From: Minwuia sp.
Lineage (GTDB): Bacteria > Pseudomonadota > Alphaproteobacteria > Minwuiales > Minwuiaceae
Length of the DNA stretch: 64,000 nucleotides
Assembly: GCA_029210175.1 (NCBI GenBank)
Contig: JARGPL010000035.1
Span: forward strand, 38,465-102,464
Direction of reading: 5' to 3'
Below the pieces are notes generated by a model. The model had not been told where the DNA came from. It was given only the letters and a program-made list of their open reading frames with translations, and did no database searches. Shown here piece after piece: positions 17,565 through 25,021 of the stretch. Both the position numbers and the translations under genes were made by a program. How positions within the stretch are numbered: the first letter of the stretch is position 1; each line of letters starts with the position of its first letter.

Positions 17565-18694
17565 TGGGCGACGGGGGCCGGGTCGTTCAGGTCGATCACG
17601 CGGTCATTGTCGAGGAACGACAGGTTCGCCGACCGCAAGCGTTCCGCATCCTCATCGAACAGGAATGGCAGCAAGGCATAGCGGGTGCCACGGGTCACCG
17701 GCAGTGCCTCATGCAGGACGCCGCATCCGAACACCACCGCGCCCCCGGTCGGCGCGCGATAGCGATGGTCGACATATTCGGGAAACCGAAGTTCGCCGCC
17801 ATCGTATTCTTCCGCATTCAGATTGATCGTCACGGCAAAGCGGCGGTGCGCCGTACCCTTTGTCGTATTGTCGCGATGGGCGCGGAAGAACCCGCCCGCC
17901 TGCTCGTCGTAGCAGGCGACCAGATAGCGTTCCAGCCGGGTCGCATTGAAGTTGAAGGCGCGGAATATAAGGGGGCAGAGGCGGCGGTTGATCGCCTCCC
18001 GCACTTCGGCGCGCAGGGCCGTGTCTTCGATGATGCAGTCGGACCGGCGCTTGAAGCGGCTGTCCATGATGCCGACCGTGCGGCCATCGACTTCACGCAT
18101 GAAGCCGCTCGCTGACCCGCCGGTGGTCTTGTAATAGTCGATCAGCCGCTTGCAGAATTCGACGGGAATGACATTGGGCACCACCAGCACCGGGGCCTGG
18201 CCACCGATCACCTGCGACGGGGCACGCGGTGGAATCTGGTCCAGCATGCCATGCAACCGGTCTACCAGGGTCCCGGTCGGGGCAAGCGCCTGAAAGCCGA
18301 CCACCCGCACGCTTTCGTCGATCACGTAAGCGCCGTTCAGCAGCCGGGGTGGAGTGTCGCCGTCGCGGGCTGTGACCATGCGGAACTTCCGCGCGATCGC
18401 GCCATCGGCATCCCGGAACAGCGTGATGGGCAGGTCGATCCCGTCCTGCCTGGCATCCATCGATGCGTCAGGGCCATGGACAACGCCAAAGACGTGGATG
18501 CCTTTCGAGCGGAAACCGCCAAGCGTGTCGGCCAGCACCCGCCGGACGCCCGCGCGTTCGCCACCATTGAGAAAGACCAGCACCGCACGGTGCCCGCCAA
18601 TCGTGTTGAAATGGAACGACGGGTTTACGGTCGATGGGGCAGTGAAGTCAGGCGCCGGATCACCCGGCTGCAAATGCTGGGACGGCGTTGCCAT
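17561..18694 (-). CDS. Redoxin-like domain fused to 2OG-Fe(II) oxygenase (prolyl 4-hydroxylase type)
   Basis: 377 aa. Residues 1-150 resemble an AhpC/TSA redoxin fold (GDPAPDFTAPS, AVLVFLNGG, GIHVFGVVHGP, LPITLFRDADGAIARKF), but where peroxiredoxins carry P-x3-T-x2-C there is NGGERAGV, with no cysteine. Residues about 165-350 form a 2OG oxygenase: iron ligands His273 and Asp275 (HRDN), distal His328 (GVLHEALP) and the 2-oxoglutarate-binding Arg near 338 (GTRYALL). The domain should hydroxylate a protein or small molecule using O2 and 2-oxoglutarate. The redoxin part probably serves as a non-catalytic module. It sits between timA and mltA on the same strand and overlaps mltA by 4 bp. Confidence 0.87.
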   Translation of the reverse strand: MATPSQHLQPGDPAPDFTAPSTVNPSFHFNTIGGHRAVLVFLNGGERAGVRRVLADTLGGFRSKGIHVFGVVHGPDASMDARQDGIDLPITLFRDADGAIARKFRMVTARDGDTPPRLLNGAYVIDESVRVVGFQALAPTGTLVDRLHGMLDQIPPRAPSQVIGGQAPVLVVPNVIPVEFCKRLIDYYKTTGGSASGFMREVDGRTVGIMDSRFKRRSDCIIEDTALRAEVREAINRRLCPLIFRAFNFNATRLERYLVACYDEQAGGFFRAHRDNTTKGTAHRRFAVTINLNAEEYDGGELRFPEYVDHRYRAPTGGAVVFGCGVLHEALPVTRGTRYALLPFLFDEDAERLRSANLSFLDNDRVIDLNDPAPVAQ

Positions 18695-18707
18695 CGGTGT
18701 GATCCTG

Positions 18708-19421
18708 TCAGTGGGCTGAACGGGTCGCGATCAGTTCCCAGTTCGGATCGCTGGACCGCGTGTCGCGTGCAAAGGTCCAGATCTCGGTCAGCGTATTGAC
18801 GTCGTTCGGGTCGCCCGCGATGACACGTCCTTCTGAATCCTTGGTCGCCGAGATCATGCTGGACACGAACTTTACTGTCACTTCCGCCATCTTCGCTTCC
18901 GTCAGCTCCGCCTCGACGATTTCCGCCTGCTTGATGCCGACCAGCGTGGTTTCCTGTGTATGGTCCGCCGCCTCACGCGCATCAATGGCGTCAGCAAAGC
19001 TCTTGTAGACCTTGTCGGCCAGCAGGGGCTGCAGGGTCTGGCGATCCCCGGCAGCAAAGGCGACGACAATCATCTCGTAGGCCGAGCGTGCGCCGTCCGC
19101 GAACGTGCGGCGGTCGAAATTGCGATCGACCTCACGTATGGCATGCAGGCTCTTGTCCAGCGGGGACGCGTCCTCCGGTAGCGGCAGATCATCCTGCATG
19201 TCCAGCTGCGGGTTCTGGTCCCGACCGGGCAGGTCGATGACGTTGTCACCACGGTCATCAGCACTTTCAGCCGGGTCCTGACCCAGGCCGCGAATGCTTG
19301 ATCGTGGATTTTCCTGCTCATGCCCTGTACGACGGCCAAGCGTGTTTCGCAGCCGCAGAATCAGAAACGCTGCGATCATGCCGAAGATGACGATCTCGAA
19401 AATCGGGAATCCGTTACCCAT
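18708..19421 (-). CDS. timA: Tim44/TimA family putative adaptor protein
   Basis: 237 aa. One N-terminal hydrophobic segment (about 5-24, FEIVIFGMIAAFLILRL) is followed by an acidic, low-complexity linker and a C-terminal Tim44-like domain (about 95-237: DRRTFADGARSAYEMIVVAFAAGDRQTLQPLL, then ITEIWTFARDT-type ending). The mitochondrial relative Tim44 tethers Hsp70 at the import channel; bacterial TimA is membrane-bound with an incompletely known role. The position opposite fxsA and upstream of mltA is characteristic for Alphaproteobacteria. The divergent gap with fxsA holds a small dyad, GGCAC-GT-GTGCC, at 19434-19445. Confidence 0.9.
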   Translation of the reverse strand: MGNGFPIFEIVIFGMIAAFLILRLRNTLGRRTGHEQENPRSSIRGLGQDPAESADDRGDNVIDLPGRDQNPQLDMQDDLPLPEDASPLDKSLHAIREVDRNFDRRTFADGARSAYEMIVVAFAAGDRQTLQPLLADKVYKSFADAIDAREAADHTQETTLVGIKQAEIVEAELTEAKMAEVTVKFVSSMISATKDSEGRVIAGDPNDVNTLTEIWTFARDTRSSDPNWELIATRSAH

Positions 19422-19519
19422 ATTCCACTCACTGGCACGTGTGCCGAGGGTTGATGCCGACCCTGGCGGGCGGGCTTTACTGGAAACAACATAGGCCGCG
19501 GAACCCGCGCGAACAAGCC

Positions 19520-20029
19520 ATGCCCTTGCTATTCCTTTTGCTGTTCATCGGCACACCGATCATCGAGATCGCCGTGTTCATACAGGCCGGTGATCTGATT
19601 GGTCTCTGGCCGACCCTCGCCATTGTGCTGATCACTGGTGTCGCAGGCACGTTTCTGCTGCGGACACAGGGCTATGGTGTGATCGGACGCATCCGCACCC
19701 AGGTTGATGCGGGGGAGCCACCTCTGTTCGAAATGTTCGAAGGCCTGTGCATCTTTGCCGCGGGCCTGTTGCTGCTGACCCCCGGTTTCGTGACGGACAG
19801 CATCGGTTTCCTGCTGTTCCTGCCCCCGTTTCGCAGGTTGATCGCCGGTGTCGTTGCCCGCCGCGTGAAGGTGCAGGTTCAGGGCGGCGGGTTTCACGGA
19901 TCGCCGCATGGTGGCCAGGGGCCTGGCGGCACGCATCCGCGGGGTGGCCCTGACCGAGGTCAGGGCGGTGGCCCCATCATCGATGGTGAATATGAAACCG
20001 TCGATCCGGATCGCGACAAGCTGCGCTGA
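19520..20029 (+). CDS. fxsA: FxsA family membrane protein
   Basis: 169 aa from the ATG at 19520 (MPLLFLLLFIGTPIIEIAVFI); the in-frame start at 19439 would add a hydrophilic leader not found in the family. Two or three hydrophobic segments are visible (about 2-18, 25-45, 75-95), with the FxsA signatures PIIEIAVFI, LLRTQGYGVIGRI and LLLLTPGFVTDSIGFLLFLPPFR. The C-terminal tail is Gly/His/Pro rich. FxsA in E. coli relieves F-plasmid exclusion of phage T7; its general role is unknown. Divergent from timA. The neighbouring secB usually found beyond it in Alphaproteobacteria is absent; rpoH comes next. Confidence 0.9.
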   Translation: MPLLFLLLFIGTPIIEIAVFIQAGDLIGLWPTLAIVLITGVAGTFLLRTQGYGVIGRIRTQVDAGEPPLFEMFEGLCIFAAGLLLLTPGFVTDSIGFLLFLPPFRRLIAGVVARRVKVQVQGGGFHGSPHGGQGPGGTHPRGGPDRGQGGGPIIDGEYETVDPDRDKLR

Positions 20030-20047
20030 TCAGGCAGGCCGCAGGCC

Positions 20048-20073
20048 GTCCGATGCCATGTCAGACATCGGAC
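20048..20073. terminator. Hairpin between convergent fxsA and rpoH
   Basis: GTCCGATG (20048-20055) pairs perfectly with CATCGGAC (20066-20073) over a 10-nt loop. It lies between the stops of fxsA and rpoH, where a bidirectional terminator would be expected. No long T tract follows on either strand, so assignment as an intrinsic terminator is tentative. Confidence 0.4.
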
Positions 20074-20084
20074 GAGCATTTCAT

Positions 20085-20996
20085 TCAGCGGGTGAAGTGT
20101 TCCAGTTCGCGATCGGCATTCATGCGCTGCTGCGTCGCGGCATTCTTCATCGCCTTCTGCAGCTTCTCGAATGCACGAACCTCGATCTGGCGGACACGCT
20201 CACGGCTGACGCCATATTCCTGGCTCAGGTCTTCCAGGGTAAGCGGATTGTCCTTCAGGCGACGCTCCGTAAGGATATGCCGTTCCCGCTCGTTCAGGGT
20301 CTTCATGGCCCCTGACAACATGGCGCGGCGCTGATCCAGTTCCTCGGAATTGCCAAGGGTTGTTTCCTGGTCTTCGGATTCGTCGGTCAGCCAGTCGACC
20401 CATTCCTCATCACCATCAATGCGCAGCGGCGCATTCAGTGAATGGTCAGGGGCCGCCAGGCGGCGATTCATGTCGATGACTTCCTTCTCCGACACCTGCA
20501 GGCGGGTGGCGATGGTGGTCACGGTATCGGGGTGCAGGTCGCCGTCTTCGATCGCCTGCAACTGACCCTTGATCTTGCGCAGGTTGAAGAACAGCTTTTT
20601 CTGAGCCGCCGTCGTGCCCATCTTCACCAGCGACCAGGACCGCAGGATGTATTCCTGAATGGAGGCCCTGATCCACCACATGGCATAGGTTGCCAGACGG
20701 AAGCCACGTTCGGGATCGAAGCGCTTCACCGCCTGCATCATGCCCACGTTGCCTTCGGAAATCAGTTCCTGCACCGGCAGGCCATAACCGCGATAACCCA
20801 TGGCGATCTTGGCCACCAGGCGCAGGTGCGACGTCACCATCTTGTGCGCGGCTTTCATGTCTTCATGTTCCGTCCAGCGCTTGGCGAGCATGTATTCCTG
20901 CTCCGGCTCCAGCATCGGGAACTTGCGGATCTGGTCGAGGTACTGGCTCAGGCTTCCCTCCGGCGTGATCGCCGGCATTGTCGAACGTGCAGCCAT
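20085..20996 (-). CDS. rpoH: RNA polymerase heat-shock sigma factor RpoH (sigma-32)
   Basis: 303 aa from the ATG with complement at 20994-20996 (MAARSTMPAITPEG), which follows GAGGGAGAAG; the frame opens at 21032 but that start lacks a ribosome site. Regions 2.1-2.4 (HLRLVAKIAMGYRGYGLPVQELISEGNVGMM, FRLATYAMWWIRASIQEYILRSW) and 4.2 (LEDLSQEYGVSRERVRQIE) are intact. The RpoH box (AAQKKLFFNLRKIKG) distinguishes it from RpoD. It directs transcription of chaperone and protease genes. It follows rluD with a gap of about 207 bp; a TTGACT hexamer on its strand in that gap could be a -35 element, but no convincing -10 was found. Confidence 0.96.
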   Translation of the reverse strand: MAARSTMPAITPEGSLSQYLDQIRKFPMLEPEQEYMLAKRWTEHEDMKAAHKMVTSHLRLVAKIAMGYRGYGLPVQELISEGNVGMMQAVKRFDPERGFRLATYAMWWIRASIQEYILRSWSLVKMGTTAAQKKLFFNLRKIKGQLQAIEDGDLHPDTVTTIATRLQVSEKEVIDMNRRLAAPDHSLNAPLRIDGDEEWVDWLTDESEDQETTLGNSEELDQRRAMLSGAMKTLNERERHILTERRLKDNPLTLEDLSQEYGVSRERVRQIEVRAFEKLQKAMKNAATQQRMNADRELEHFTR

Positions 20997-21203
20997 GATT
21001 TCTTCTCCCTCTTGCAGACAGCGACCGATCACGTGTCTGCGCGACGCCTCATCGCGCCACAGTCTTCCAAACGAACGTGTTTCAGAAAAACCTCAGTCAA
21101 ACAACTGATTGTGGCCGGAGTTTGTTCCGTCTGTGACGAAATATCCCTCTCTCCGGCACCTTCTCCATTTGGGGGCTGATGCCGAACTCCGCAACCCGCA
21201 CCG

Positions 21204-22184
21204 TCAGATTTCTACGGTTGTCCGCATGGTCTGGATCAATGCAGCCATGTCGGTCGGCAGGTCGGCTTCGAAGGACAGCGTCTTGCCTGTAACGGGGTGC
21301 ACGAAGCCGAGCCTGAAAGCGTGCAGGGCCTGACGCGGGAATGCCGCAATGGCTTCCGCTGCTGCGTCCGACATGCGGGCCAGGCGTTTCCGCCGCATGC
21401 GGCCATAGGTCGGGTCGCCGATCACAGGGTGTCCGATATGGCTCAGATGAACGCGGATCTGATGTGTTCGGCCGGTTTCCAGGGTGCAGCGCAACAGCGA
21501 CGTTGCCTCCCCGAAAGCCTCCACCAGCCTGTAATGCGTGATCGCGTGGCGGCCGCCATGTTCCAGCACGGTCATGCGTTTGCGGTCGCGGTTGTCGCGG
21601 CCCATCCGCTCATTGATGGTGCCGCGGCTGGTGGCGGGCCTGCCCCGGACGAGTGCCAGATAGGCCCGGTCGATATCATGGGTCTCGAACAGGGTGGCGA
21701 GGCCCCGGTGCGCCACGTCGGTCTTCGCCGCGATCATGACCCCCGATGTTTCCTTGTCGAGCCGGTGCACGATGCCGGGGCGACGCACCCCGCCAATGCC
21801 GGACAGGCTTTCGCCGCAATGGGCGATCAGGGCATTGACCAGGGTGCCATCCGCATTCCCTGCTGCCGGATGCACGACCAGGCCCGCCGGCTTGTTGATG
21901 ACGATCAGGTGGGCGTCTTCGAACAGGACCTCCAGCGGAATATCCTGCCCCTTCGGGATCGGATCGACCGGCGCATCCGGGGCCATGGTCAAGACCTCAG
22001 TCGGTTTGACCCGATAGGACGCGTCCAGTATCGTCCGGCCATCCGCGGTGACGCGTCCCTGTTCGATCAGGGCCTTGCAGCGGCTGCGCGACATGTCGGG
22101 CAGGGCGCTCGCGAGGACGCGGTCGATCCTGTCCCCCGCCATATCGTCGGTGACGGTAATTTTCTCGATATCGGGTTGCAGCAT
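21204..22184 (-). CDS. rluD: Ribosomal large subunit pseudouridine synthase (RluD/RluA family)
   Basis: 326 aa. An N-terminal S4 RNA-binding domain (about 15-75; AGDRIDRVLASALPDMSRSRCKALIEQGRV) is followed by the RluA-type catalytic domain with VINKPAGLVVHPAAGN, the catalytic Asp in GIVHRLDKETSGVMI, and LETGRTHQIRVHLSHIGHPVIGDPTYG. RluD modifies U1911, U1915 and U1917 of helix 69 in 23S rRNA. The S4 domain and the rpoH neighbour favour RluD over RluA or RluC. Its start codon overlaps that of the divergent DUF6476-like gene. Confidence 0.92.
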   Translation of the reverse strand: MLQPDIEKITVTDDMAGDRIDRVLASALPDMSRSRCKALIEQGRVTADGRTILDASYRVKPTEVLTMAPDAPVDPIPKGQDIPLEVLFEDAHLIVINKPAGLVVHPAAGNADGTLVNALIAHCGESLSGIGGVRRPGIVHRLDKETSGVMIAAKTDVAHRGLATLFETHDIDRAYLALVRGRPATSRGTINERMGRDNRDRKRMTVLEHGGRHAITHYRLVEAFGEATSLLRCTLETGRTHQIRVHLSHIGHPVIGDPTYGRMRRKRLARMSDAAAEAIAAFPRQALHAFRLGFVHPVTGKTLSFEADLPTDMAALIQTMRTTVEI

Positions 22185-22554
22185 GTCAGAGCCAGATCAG
22201 CCGAATTTCAGGGTGCTCAAGATTGTCGTGGCGGTCCTGGGCATTGCCATTCTGGCCATGACCGGAATCATCATCGTAACCGCGATCGATCGCCTGGGCG
22301 ACAGCCCGGTGGATGAAAGCCCGCGCGAACCTGCCGCAGCTGTTGCTCCGGCGGTGGTGCCTGACATGCCCGAACCGTCGGCGGGAACGTCCTGGACCCA
22401 TGTCCTGATGCCTGATTCGGCCGGCGAGATCGTTGAAGGCACGTTGTCCGGCACCGTTCTGATGATCATCACCGAGGACGCTGGTGAGGACCGCCGCGTG
22501 CATCTGATCGATATCAGGACCGGGCGACGGATCGGTGAGGTCCGCGCCCAGTGA
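22183..22554 (+). CDS. Small single-pass membrane protein, probably DUF6476
   Basis: 123 aa from ATG at 22183 (MSEPDQPNFRVLK). One membrane helix (about 11-33: VLKIVVAVLGIAILAMTGIIIVTAI) precedes an Ala/Pro-rich linker and a short extracytoplasmic domain (GTLSGTVLMIITED, RRVHLIDIRTGRRIGEV) that looks like a single beta unit. Position beside rluD and rpoH, and the length, match what I recall of the alphaproteobacterial DUF6476 family; the family name is from memory and not certain. Function unknown. Its stop overlaps the start of the JAMM gene (GTGA), so the two are coupled. Confidence 0.7.
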   Translation: MSEPDQPNFRVLKIVVAVLGIAILAMTGIIIVTAIDRLGDSPVDESPREPAAAVAPAVVPDMPEPSAGTSWTHVLMPDSAGEIVEGTLSGTVLMIITEDAGEDRRVHLIDIRTGRRIGEVRAQ

Positions 22555-22997
22555 GCGGGCGCCGTATCACGCTGCCCATCGACGCGGGCGGTGCCGTCAT
22601 CAGGCATCTGCACGCCTGCTTTCCGGAGGAAGGCTGCGGTCTGATCACCGGGCGCGCCACTGATGAGGGCTGGGAGGTCACGCAGGTGGTCCCGAGCCCC
22701 AATGTGGCGGAAACGCGGGAGCGGACGTTCGAGATCGATCCCGGCCTGCGTCTGCGCACCCAGCGTGATGCCCGGGAACGGGGTGAGGTCATCCTGGGGC
22801 ACTTTCATTCCCACCCCTATGGCGACCCCGTGCCGTCCGACACCGATACCCGGCGCGCGGCCGATGAACCGGACCTGCTCTGGCTGGTGATCGGCATGCG
22901 CTGGGGCGGGGCGCAGGGACTTGCGGCATGGCTTCCTGCACCCGCGGCAGGCAGCCCCATGCAGCGTATCGACATTGACGTGACTGACGGAGGCTGA
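22551..22997 (+). CDS. JAMM/Mov34-MPN zinc isopeptidase-like protein
   Basis: 148 aa from a GTG that overlaps the preceding stop. All JAMM metalloprotease elements are present: Glu27 in PEEGCGLITG, His86 and His88 in GHFHSHPYG, Ser96 and Asp99 in PVPSDTD. Bacterial relatives cleave C-terminal extensions from ubiquitin-like sulfur carriers (for example CysO processing by Mec+) or act on other isopeptide bonds. No ThiS/MoaD-like or E1-like gene lies nearby, so the substrate is not evident. It is followed 5 bp later by a threonine aldolase gene on the same strand, perhaps one transcript. Confidence 0.85.
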   Translation: MSGRRITLPIDAGGAVIRHLHACFPEEGCGLITGRATDEGWEVTQVVPSPNVAETRERTFEIDPGLRLRTQRDARERGEVILGHFHSHPYGDPVPSDTDTRRAADEPDLLWLVIGMRWGGAQGLAAWLPAPAAGSPMQRIDIDVTDGG

Positions 22998-23002
22998 GCG
23001 CC

Positions 23003-24034
23003 ATGGATTTCGGTTCTGACAACTGGGCGGGCATCCACCCCGACATCATGACAGCCATCGCGAAGGCCAACGAAGGCTTTGCCCCTGCCTATGGCTCCGA
23101 CCCCTGGACGGAAGAGCTGAACAAGGTCTTCTGCGACCTGTTCGAACGGGATGTGGCTGTCTTTCCCGTGGCCACGGGCACGGCGGCGAACAGCCTGTCG
23201 CTCGGCCTGCTGACGCCGCCGACGGGTGTGGTGTTCTGCCATTCCCATGCGCACGTCTATGAGGACGAATGCGGCGCACCGGAATTCTTCACCGGTGGTG
23301 CCAAGCTTTTCCCGCTGGCCGGCGCGGACGGACGTGTCACGCCGGAGGCTCTGGCCACGGGTCTGAAACGTTTCATCCCGGGCTTCGAGCACCATCAGCA
23401 GCCCGCATCGCTCAGCCTGACGCAGGCGACGGAGGCGGGCACGGTCTACGGCATTGACCAGATCACCGAGCTGGCGGCCATGGCGCACGCCCATGACTGC
23501 AAGGTGCACATGGACGGTGCCCGGTTCGCCAATGCGCTGGTCAGCCTCGGCGTCACCCCGGCGGAGATGACCTGGAAGACCGGTGTCGATGTGCTGTCTT
23601 TCGGTGCCACCAAGAACGGCTGCATGGCGGCGGAAGCGGTGATCGTGTTCGACCCGGATACAGCCGCGGAACTGCATTTCCGGCGCATGCGTGGCGGCCA
23701 CCTCTGGTCCAAGTTGCGCTATCTCTCGGCACAGTTGACCGCCTATGTGAGCGATGGGCTATGGCTGCAGAATGCCGCGCACGCCAACCGTCTGGCGGCC
23801 AAGCTGGGCAATGGCATGAACGCGATGCAGGGGTTCCGCCTGGCATCCCCGGTGGAAATCAACGAGGTCTTCGTGGACCTGCCTGCCGGTGTCGCCGACA
23901 AGCTTCGCAGCGACGGTTTCAGGTTCCACGACTGGTCGGCGGCAGGGCCAGGCGGTGTCCGCTTCGTGACATCCTTCATGACCGATGAAGCGGACGTGGA
24001 CCGCATTCTGGATGCGGCCGCATCCTTCGCCTGA
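23003..24034 (+). CDS. ltaE: Low-specificity L-threonine aldolase
   Basis: 343 aa. The beta-eliminating lyase fold is clear: MDFGSDNWAGIHPDIMTAI at the start, VATGTAANSLSLGLL, VHMDGARFANAL with PLP-pairing Asp171, and Schiff-base K204 in LSFGATKNG. The family cleaves L-threonine and L-allo-threonine into glycine and acetaldehyde. The length matches family norms. It follows the JAMM gene closely. Other beta-hydroxy amino acids could be the physiological substrates. Confidence 0.9.
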   Translation: MDFGSDNWAGIHPDIMTAIAKANEGFAPAYGSDPWTEELNKVFCDLFERDVAVFPVATGTAANSLSLGLLTPPTGVVFCHSHAHVYEDECGAPEFFTGGAKLFPLAGADGRVTPEALATGLKRFIPGFEHHQQPASLSLTQATEAGTVYGIDQITELAAMAHAHDCKVHMDGARFANALVSLGVTPAEMTWKTGVDVLSFGATKNGCMAAEAVIVFDPDTAAELHFRRMRGGHLWSKLRYLSAQLTAYVSDGLWLQNAAHANRLAAKLGNGMNAMQGFRLASPVEINEVFVDLPAGVADKLRSDGFRFHDWSAAGPGGVRFVTSFMTDEADVDRILDAAASFA

Positions 24035-24045
24035 CGAGGTCCGGA

Positions 24046-24246
24046 TCAGCAGCGGCCCTTCTTGGCCTGACCGGGAGGGCAGAAGCCGCCATCGCTCTTG
24101 CTGTGGGTCTCCTTGCCGTCATCGCCAATGGTGACTTTCACACCATCGGTCTCGACGGTGGTCTTCGGCGTGTCGGCCTCGATCGTGGTCTGGCAGGCGC
24201 CGAGCAGCAGCGCCAGGCCGACGATGAGTGCGGTCTTCTTGATCAT
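24046..24246 (-). CDS. Small putative lipoprotein
   Basis: 66 aa. A signal peptide (MIKKTALIVGLALLLGAC) with lipobox LGAC predicts cleavage before Cys18 and lipid anchoring. The mature part is short, hydrophilic and Thr/Asp rich (TVETDGVKVTIGDDGKETHSKS) and ends with two cysteines in FCPPGQAKKGRC. A GGAGAAAAG ribosome site precedes the start. I do not recognise a family. Convergent with the threonine aldolase. Confidence 0.75.
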   Translation of the reverse strand: MIKKTALIVGLALLLGACQTTIEADTPKTTVETDGVKVTIGDDGKETHSKSDGGFCPPGQAKKGRC

Positions 24247-24352
24247 GGTCTTTTCTCCTCATCCCATATGAGCATTGCATTTACGACTTTGCGCGTCTGT
24301 TGCAATCGTGTTGATCGACATGTCACCACATTGCCACACCCGTGAAACGACC

Positions 24353-24378
24353 GCAGTTCGCCCGGGGTCGCGAACTGC
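24353..24378. promoter_or_regulatory. 9-bp perfect inverted repeat upstream of yqgE
   Basis: GCAGTTCGC (24353-24361) pairs with GCGAACTGC (24370-24378) over an 8-nt loop, 40 bp before the yqgE start. As RNA it forms a stable hairpin; as DNA it could be an operator. There is no T tract, so a terminator for the divergent direction is unlikely. Confidence 0.35.
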
Positions 24379-24418
24379 TGGCTTGAAAGCGCGGCGTCAG
24401 CCCCGCAAACTTGTCTGC

Positions 24419-25021
24419 ATGGAAAATGACAATGACACCACCGGGCAGGGCACTGGCGCGGATGCCCATTCGCTGCAGGCCCATCTGCTGATCGCCATGC
24501 CGAGCATGCAGGATGAGCGGTTTCAGCGCAGCGTGATCTTCATGTGCAGCCATACCGCCGATGGCGGTGCCATGGGTCTCATGATCAACAAGCAGTTGCC
24601 GAACCTGCAGTTCGCCGACCTGGCAAAACAGCTGGAGATCGAGACAGCGGCGCTGGCTGAACCTGTTGCCATGCACTTTGGCGGCCCCGTCGAGACGGGG
24701 AGGGGCTTTGTCCTGCATTCCACCGATTACAATCGGGAGGCCACCGTGCCGATGGCGGACGGAATCAGCATGACGGCAACTGTCGATGTGCTGCGCGCCA
24801 TGGCATCAGGCAACGGACCGGAGGATGCCATTCTCGCCCTCGGCTATGCTGGGTGGGAGCCGGGACAGCTGGAACAGGAAATCCAGCGCAATGACTGGTT
24901 GCATGTCGCGGCGGATACCGAAGTGGTGTTTCAGGCACCGCTGGATGACAAGTGGGCGGCGGCGATGCGGCGGCTGGGTGTTGACCCCGCCATGCTGTCT
25001 GTCGAAGCAGGGCGGGCATGA
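24419..25021 (+). CDS. UPF0301 / YqgE-AlgH family protein
   Basis: 200 aa from the ATG at 24419 (MENDNDTTGQG); an earlier in-frame start at 24275 would read through the inverted repeat and lacks family similarity. Signatures: LLIAMPSMQDERFQRSVIFMCSHTADGGAMGLMINK, HFGGPVETGRGFVLHS and ILALGYAGWEPGQLEQEI. The fold is known but not the biochemical role; AlgH in Pseudomonas influences alginate and virulence genes. The gene overlaps the epoxide hydrolase by 4 bp (ATGA), so the three-gene set yqgE-epoxide hydrolase-MaoC is translationally coupled. Confidence 0.9.
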   Translation: MENDNDTTGQGTGADAHSLQAHLLIAMPSMQDERFQRSVIFMCSHTADGGAMGLMINKQLPNLQFADLAKQLEIETAALAEPVAMHFGGPVETGRGFVLHSTDYNREATVPMADGISMTATVDVLRAMASGNGPEDAILALGYAGWEPGQLEQEIQRNDWLHVAADTEVVFQAPLDDKWAAAMRRLGVDPAMLSVEAGRA

